Assembly (NCBI GenBank): GCA_018699735.1
Contig: JABIRP010000365.1
Location: 1 to 37,576 of the forward strand
Length of the DNA stretch: 37,576 nt
Origin: Rhodospirillaceae bacterium
Lineage (GTDB): Bacteria > Pseudomonadota > Alphaproteobacteria > Thalassobaculales > Thalassobaculaceae
Direction of reading: 5' to 3'
Shown: positions 34,748 through 37,576 of the stretch, in pieces
Position numbering within the stretch: the first letter of the stretch is position 1
How the letters are laid out: every line of letters starts with the position of its first letter
Notes under the pieces: generated by a model
Told to the model about the DNA's origin: nothing
Databases searched by the model: none
Seen by the model: the letters and a program-made list of their open reading frames with translations, nothing else
Translations under genes and position numbers: made by a program

Positions 34748-36361
34748 GTGGACATCATTGGCCTCGGAGCGGGCAAGCACGGGTTGGAGAACCATGGGCT
34801 CTTCAATACCGGGGACGTATACTGGAACCTCTCGGAGCCGGCGCTCTACGAGGAAGCCATCCAACGCGGTGAGGGTGTGCTAACCCGAGGCGGCGCGCTG
34901 TCGGTCAATACCGGCGTGCATACCGGGCGGGCACCGAAAGACAAATTCATCGTCGATTCTCCGCTGACCCACGGCGAAGTCGACTGGGGCGCGGTCAACA
35001 AGGCGATCTCGCCCGAGCAGTTCGACGTGATGCACGGTCGCATGGCTGCCTACTACCAGGACCGCGACGCCTTCGTGCTCGACTGTTACGCCGGCGCTGA
35101 TCCCGCTCACCGTTTGCCGGTGCGCGTGGTGACAGAGAACGCCTGGCACAAGCTCTTCGCCCGCAACATGTTCATCCGTCCGCCGGTTGAGGATCTGGAA
35201 AACTTCGAGCCGGCCTTCACCGTGCTGCATGCGCCGGGACTGCTGTCCCGCGGGCCCGAGGACCAGCTGAATTCAGAGACCTTTATCCTGGTCAATTTCG
35301 ACAAGCGCATGATCCTGATCGGTGGTTCGTGGTACGCTGGAGAAATCAAGAAGTCGATCTTCGGGGTCATGAATTATCTGATGCCGGCTGCCGGCGTTCT
35401 GCCGATGCACTGCTCAGCCAACGTCGGACCGAAGGGCGATAGCGCGATCTTTTTCGGGCTGTCCGGTACCGGCAAGACCACTCTCTCAGCCGACAGCTCT
35501 CGCATGCTGATCGGCGACGACGAGCATGGCTGGTCGGAAAACGGTATTTTCAATTTCGAGGGCGGTTGCTACGCCAAGGTGATCAAGCTTTCACCCGAAG
35601 CCGAGCCGGAGATTTATGCCACCACGCACCGGTTTGGCACGGTGTTGGAGAATGTGGTCTATGACGACACGAACCGGGGTCTCGACCTCGACGACGGACA
35701 GTTCACCGAGAACACCCGGGCCTGCTATCCCCTCGACTTTATCCCGAACACATCTGAAACCGGCATGGCTGGCCATCCGGACAACATCGTCATGCTGACG
35801 GCCGACGCCTTCGGTGTCCTGCCGCCGATCTCAAAGTTGACGCCGGAACAGGCGATGTACCACTTCCTCTCGGGCTACACCGCTCGGGTTGCGGGTACCG
35901 AAAAGGGGCTCGGCAACGACCCACAGGCAACATTCTCAACCTGCTTTGGCGCCCCCTTCATGGCGCGCCACCCGAGTGTCTATGGTCAGATGTTGCGCGA
36001 TCGTATCGCCAAGCACGGCTCGAGCTGCTGGTTGGTCAACACCGGCTGGTCCGGCGGGCGCGCCGGTAGTGGCGGTGAGCGCATGGCGATCAAGCACACC
36101 CGCGCAATGGTGCGGGCGGCGGTCGACGGCTCACTGGCCGCGGCTCCGGTGCGCTCGGATCCGAATTTCGGCCTGTTGATCCCGGAGACTTGCCCGGATG
36201 TGCCGAACGATGTTCTGGAGCCGCGCACAACCTGGTCCGACAAGGGTGGCTACGACAACACAGCCGCTGAGTTGCGCGGTCGGTTCGAAGAAAATTTCAC
36301 TCAGTTCGAAGAATTCGTCGATGACAAGGTGAAGGCCGCCGGGATCCGCCGCGCCGCCTGA
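34748..36361 (+). CDS. pckA: Phosphoenolpyruvate carboxykinase (ATP)
   Basis: Converts oxaloacetate to PEP with ATP, the entry to gluconeogenesis. The 537 residues carry SVNTGVHTGRAPKDKF (52-67), MHCSANVG, and the kinase loop GLSGTGKTT (237-245). LIGDDEHGW and the C-terminal RMAIKHTRAMV also match. The GTG start has GGGAGGA about 5 bases upstream. The product PEP is the phosphate donor for the nearby PTS genes, and location opposite chvI is shared with other alphaproteobacteria. Two hairpins follow the stop. Confidence 0.98.
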   Translation: MDIIGLGAGKHGLENHGLFNTGDVYWNLSEPALYEEAIQRGEGVLTRGGALSVNTGVHTGRAPKDKFIVDSPLTHGEVDWGAVNKAISPEQFDVMHGRMAAYYQDRDAFVLDCYAGADPAHRLPVRVVTENAWHKLFARNMFIRPPVEDLENFEPAFTVLHAPGLLSRGPEDQLNSETFILVNFDKRMILIGGSWYAGEIKKSIFGVMNYLMPAAGVLPMHCSANVGPKGDSAIFFGLSGTGKTTLSADSSRMLIGDDEHGWSENGIFNFEGGCYAKVIKLSPEAEPEIYATTHRFGTVLENVVYDDTNRGLDLDDGQFTENTRACYPLDFIPNTSETGMAGHPDNIVMLTADAFGVLPPISKLTPEQAMYHFLSGYTARVAGTEKGLGNDPQATFSTCFGAPFMARHPSVYGQMLRDRIAKHGSSCWLVNTGWSGGRAGSGGERMAIKHTRAMVRAAVDGSLAAAPVRSDPNFGLLIPETCPDVPNDVLEPRTTWSDKGGYDNTAAELRGRFEENFTQFEEFVDDKVKAAGIRRAA

Positions 36362-36381
36362 TCGTTGGCCATAACAGTTAA

Positions 36382-36413
36382 ACCGCCCGTACCTACCCAA
36401 GATCGCGGGCGGT
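36382..36413 (+). terminator. Hairpin after pckA
   Basis: ACCGCCCG (36382-36389) pairs with CGGGCGGT (36406-36413) over a 16-base loop, 20 bases after the pckA stop. An AT-rich tract follows. It is probably a terminator of moderate strength. Confidence 0.6.
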
Positions 36414-36418
36414 AAATT

Positions 36419-36463
36419 AAAGGGGACATTCTGCTTTATGCCATAAAGCAGAATGTCCCCTTT
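36419..36463. repeat. Perfect 22-bp inverted repeat between convergent genes
   Basis: A 22-base arm (36419-36440, core GGGGACATTCTGC) and its exact complement (36442-36463) are separated by a single C. The plus-strand copy ends in TTTT and the minus-strand copy in TTTAATTT, so it can terminate both pckA and the Hpt gene. The near-zero loop and perfect match are more like a REP/MITE-type palindrome than an ordinary terminator. Confidence 0.9.
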
Positions 36464-36470
36464 TATATTC

Positions 36471-37229
36471 TCAGGACATCAGCGTCGTCATGACCTCGGC
36501 CAGACCTTCCTCGAAGCCTGTCTGGGTACTGATGATTGGGGTCCCTTCGGGCACCCCCGCCAGCTCATTGTGGCCCGGCTTAAAGCTAGTCACGACGGCA
36601 ACCGGGATGTCCTGGGTGGCGTTCATAGTGTTCAAAGCGCGGATCACATCCACCCCACCAAGCCCATCCAGCGTTGGAGATATCAGGATCAGATCCGGGC
36701 GTCCGAGAACGGCCTCGCGCAAGCCTTCGAACGGATCGGTCGAGATAATCGTGCCACACCCAAGTTCGCCCAACACGGCGGCCACCAGCCGACCAATAAT
36801 GCGATTGTGGTTCACCAGCAGGACCTGGATACGCTTGCCGCTTGAAGCCGTGATCGCGTGGCTGTGAAATACCGGCAAGGACGTCAAGATTTTAGTCATC
36901 GCCGAGTCGTTTGGGTTCTTGGCCTTCTCAACGATCGTTGTCAGATGGTCGAGAAAAACATGCACTTCGCCCCAATCAATCTCACCGGCATCATCGGATT
37001 GCTTTATGTAGCTCTCCAAGCGATGCGAGATGGTGGTAATGGCCGGAAAACCGAACATGCCGCCCATGCCTTTCAGGCTATGGATCTCGCGATGGACGTC
37101 GATACTGATGTCGCGCCACTTCTTGGCACCGGATTCAATTTCAACAATAGACGTATCTATTCGTTGTAGGCGGTCGCTTGATTCGTCGACGAACTCTTGC
37201 GTCAGAGTTTCGATCATGCCGTTGCTCAT
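36471..37229 (-). CDS. Hpt phosphotransfer protein with degenerate receiver domain
   Basis: The 252-residue protein has an N-terminal histidine phosphotransfer domain (about 5-105) with the phospho-site HREIHSLKGMGG (His50). A CheY-like fold follows (about 133-250). In the second domain the acidic pocket reads VNHN instead of VDD, and the acceptor Asp is replaced by Ser184 (LILISPTLDG). Thr214 and Lys217 remain, so it is a pseudoreceiver. I do not recognise a named orthologue. The ATG at 37229 has only a weak GGGG upstream. It follows polA by 38 bases. Confidence 0.85.
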   Translation of the reverse strand: MSNGMIETLTQEFVDESSDRLQRIDTSIVEIESGAKKWRDISIDVHREIHSLKGMGGMFGFPAITTISHRLESYIKQSDDAGEIDWGEVHVFLDHLTTIVEKAKNPNDSAMTKILTSLPVFHSHAITASSGKRIQVLLVNHNRIIGRLVAAVLGELGCGTIISTDPFEGLREAVLGRPDLILISPTLDGLGGVDVIRALNTMNATQDIPVAVVTSFKPGHNELAGVPEGTPIISTQTGFEEGLAEVMTTLMS

Positions 37230-37267
37230 AGGCGCGCCCCATCTAAAGTTCGTCGCAATACGAAGGA

Positions 37268-37576
37268 TTAATGCGCCTCGGCCCAGCTGCCGCCAGATCC
37301 AGCATCAGCCACCAAGGGCACGGAAATCTGAACCGCCGGTTCGGCCGCCGCCTCCATCACTTGGCGGACCAGCGCCGTCGTCTCTTCAAGCTCAGCCTCC
37401 GGCAACTCGAAAATCAACTCATCATGCACCTGCAACAACATACGCGCTGCTAAACCGGCGGCGCTCAACGCCGGCGGCACCCGAACCATGGCCCGCTTGA
37501 TCACGTCGGCGGCGGAGCCCTGAATTGGTGCGTTGATAGCAGCACGCTCGGAAAATCCACGCCGCGCAGGATTGGC
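37268..37576 (-). CDS. polA: DNA polymerase I, C-terminal end (partial)
   Basis: The last 102 codons of polA, entering from the right edge. The frame shows RAAINAPIQGSAADVIKRAM, which is the end of the polymerase fingers/palm region. Motif C follows as LLQVHDELIFE, with the catalytic Asp, and then the usual short tail. The 5' part is outside the window. Confidence 0.96.
   Translation of the reverse strand, partial: ANPARRGFSERAAINAPIQGSAADVIKRAMVRVPPALSAAGLAARMLLQVHDELIFELPEAELEETTALVRQVMEAAAEPAVQISVPLVADAGSGGSWAEAH

Overview
The window looks like a chromosomal segment of a GC-rich alphaproteobacterium, most likely in or near the Rhodospirillales. The assignment rests on lineage-typical genes and gene order: an FYDLN-acid (TIGR02300-type) protein beside aroA-cmk-rpsA-ihfB, a lapA-trpF-trpB-trpA-accD-folC run, alphaproteobacterial addB-addA, a DivL-type kinase with Tyr in the H-box, and the chvI-chvG-hprK-rapZ-EIIA-HPr-ptsP block facing pckA. 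Nothing suggests a plasmid, phage or genomic island. Coding density is high and no transposase, integrase, tRNA, rRNA or CRISPR array was seen.

Layout. (1) 1-4465: FYDLN protein on the minus strand, then aroA-cmk with an ATGA overlap, a structured 233-bp leader, and rpsA with a strong terminator. (2) 4638-11511, plus strand: ihfB, a PaiB-like FMN-binding protein, lapA, trpF, trpB, trpA, accD and folC, ending at a bidirectional terminator shared with trxA. (3) 11537-23092, minus strand: divL, tsaE, amgK, murU, addB and addA form one tightly packed run, followed by trxA with its own good promoter. (4) 23225-25897, minus strand: an aminotransferase, then ahcY with its own promoter and terminator. 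(5) 26053-27246, plus strand: a second aminotransferase, divergent from the first. (6) 27266-33662, minus strand: chvI-chvG-hprK-rapZ-EIIA-HPr-ptsP. This pairs the envelope/acid two-component system with a regulatory PTS that has no permease in view. (7) 33893-36361, plus strand: a HugZ-like protein and pckA. (8) 36471-37576, minus strand: an Hpt protein with a degenerate receiver, and the 3' end of polA.

How the genes work together. The first part is core metabolism and translation: aromatic and tryptophan synthesis, fatty-acid and folate synthesis, S1 and IHF. The divL run joins cell-cycle signalling, tRNA t6A modification, cell-wall MurNAc recycling and double-strand-break repair. In the PTS block, EI passes phosphate from PEP to HPr and EIIA, HprK can phosphorylate HPr on Ser, and RapZ and ChvGI add further control. 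PckA, which makes PEP, is encoded just across the divergent region.

The least expected signals are not new genes. Short tandem duplications recur at gene junctions, and three of them copy the last codons and stop of the upstream gene into the spacer. There is also a perfect 22-bp inverted repeat between pckA and the Hpt gene, a Tyr-for-His DivL H-box, an Hpt-pseudoreceiver protein, and a three-hairpin rpsA leader. I found no convincing new multi-gene system.
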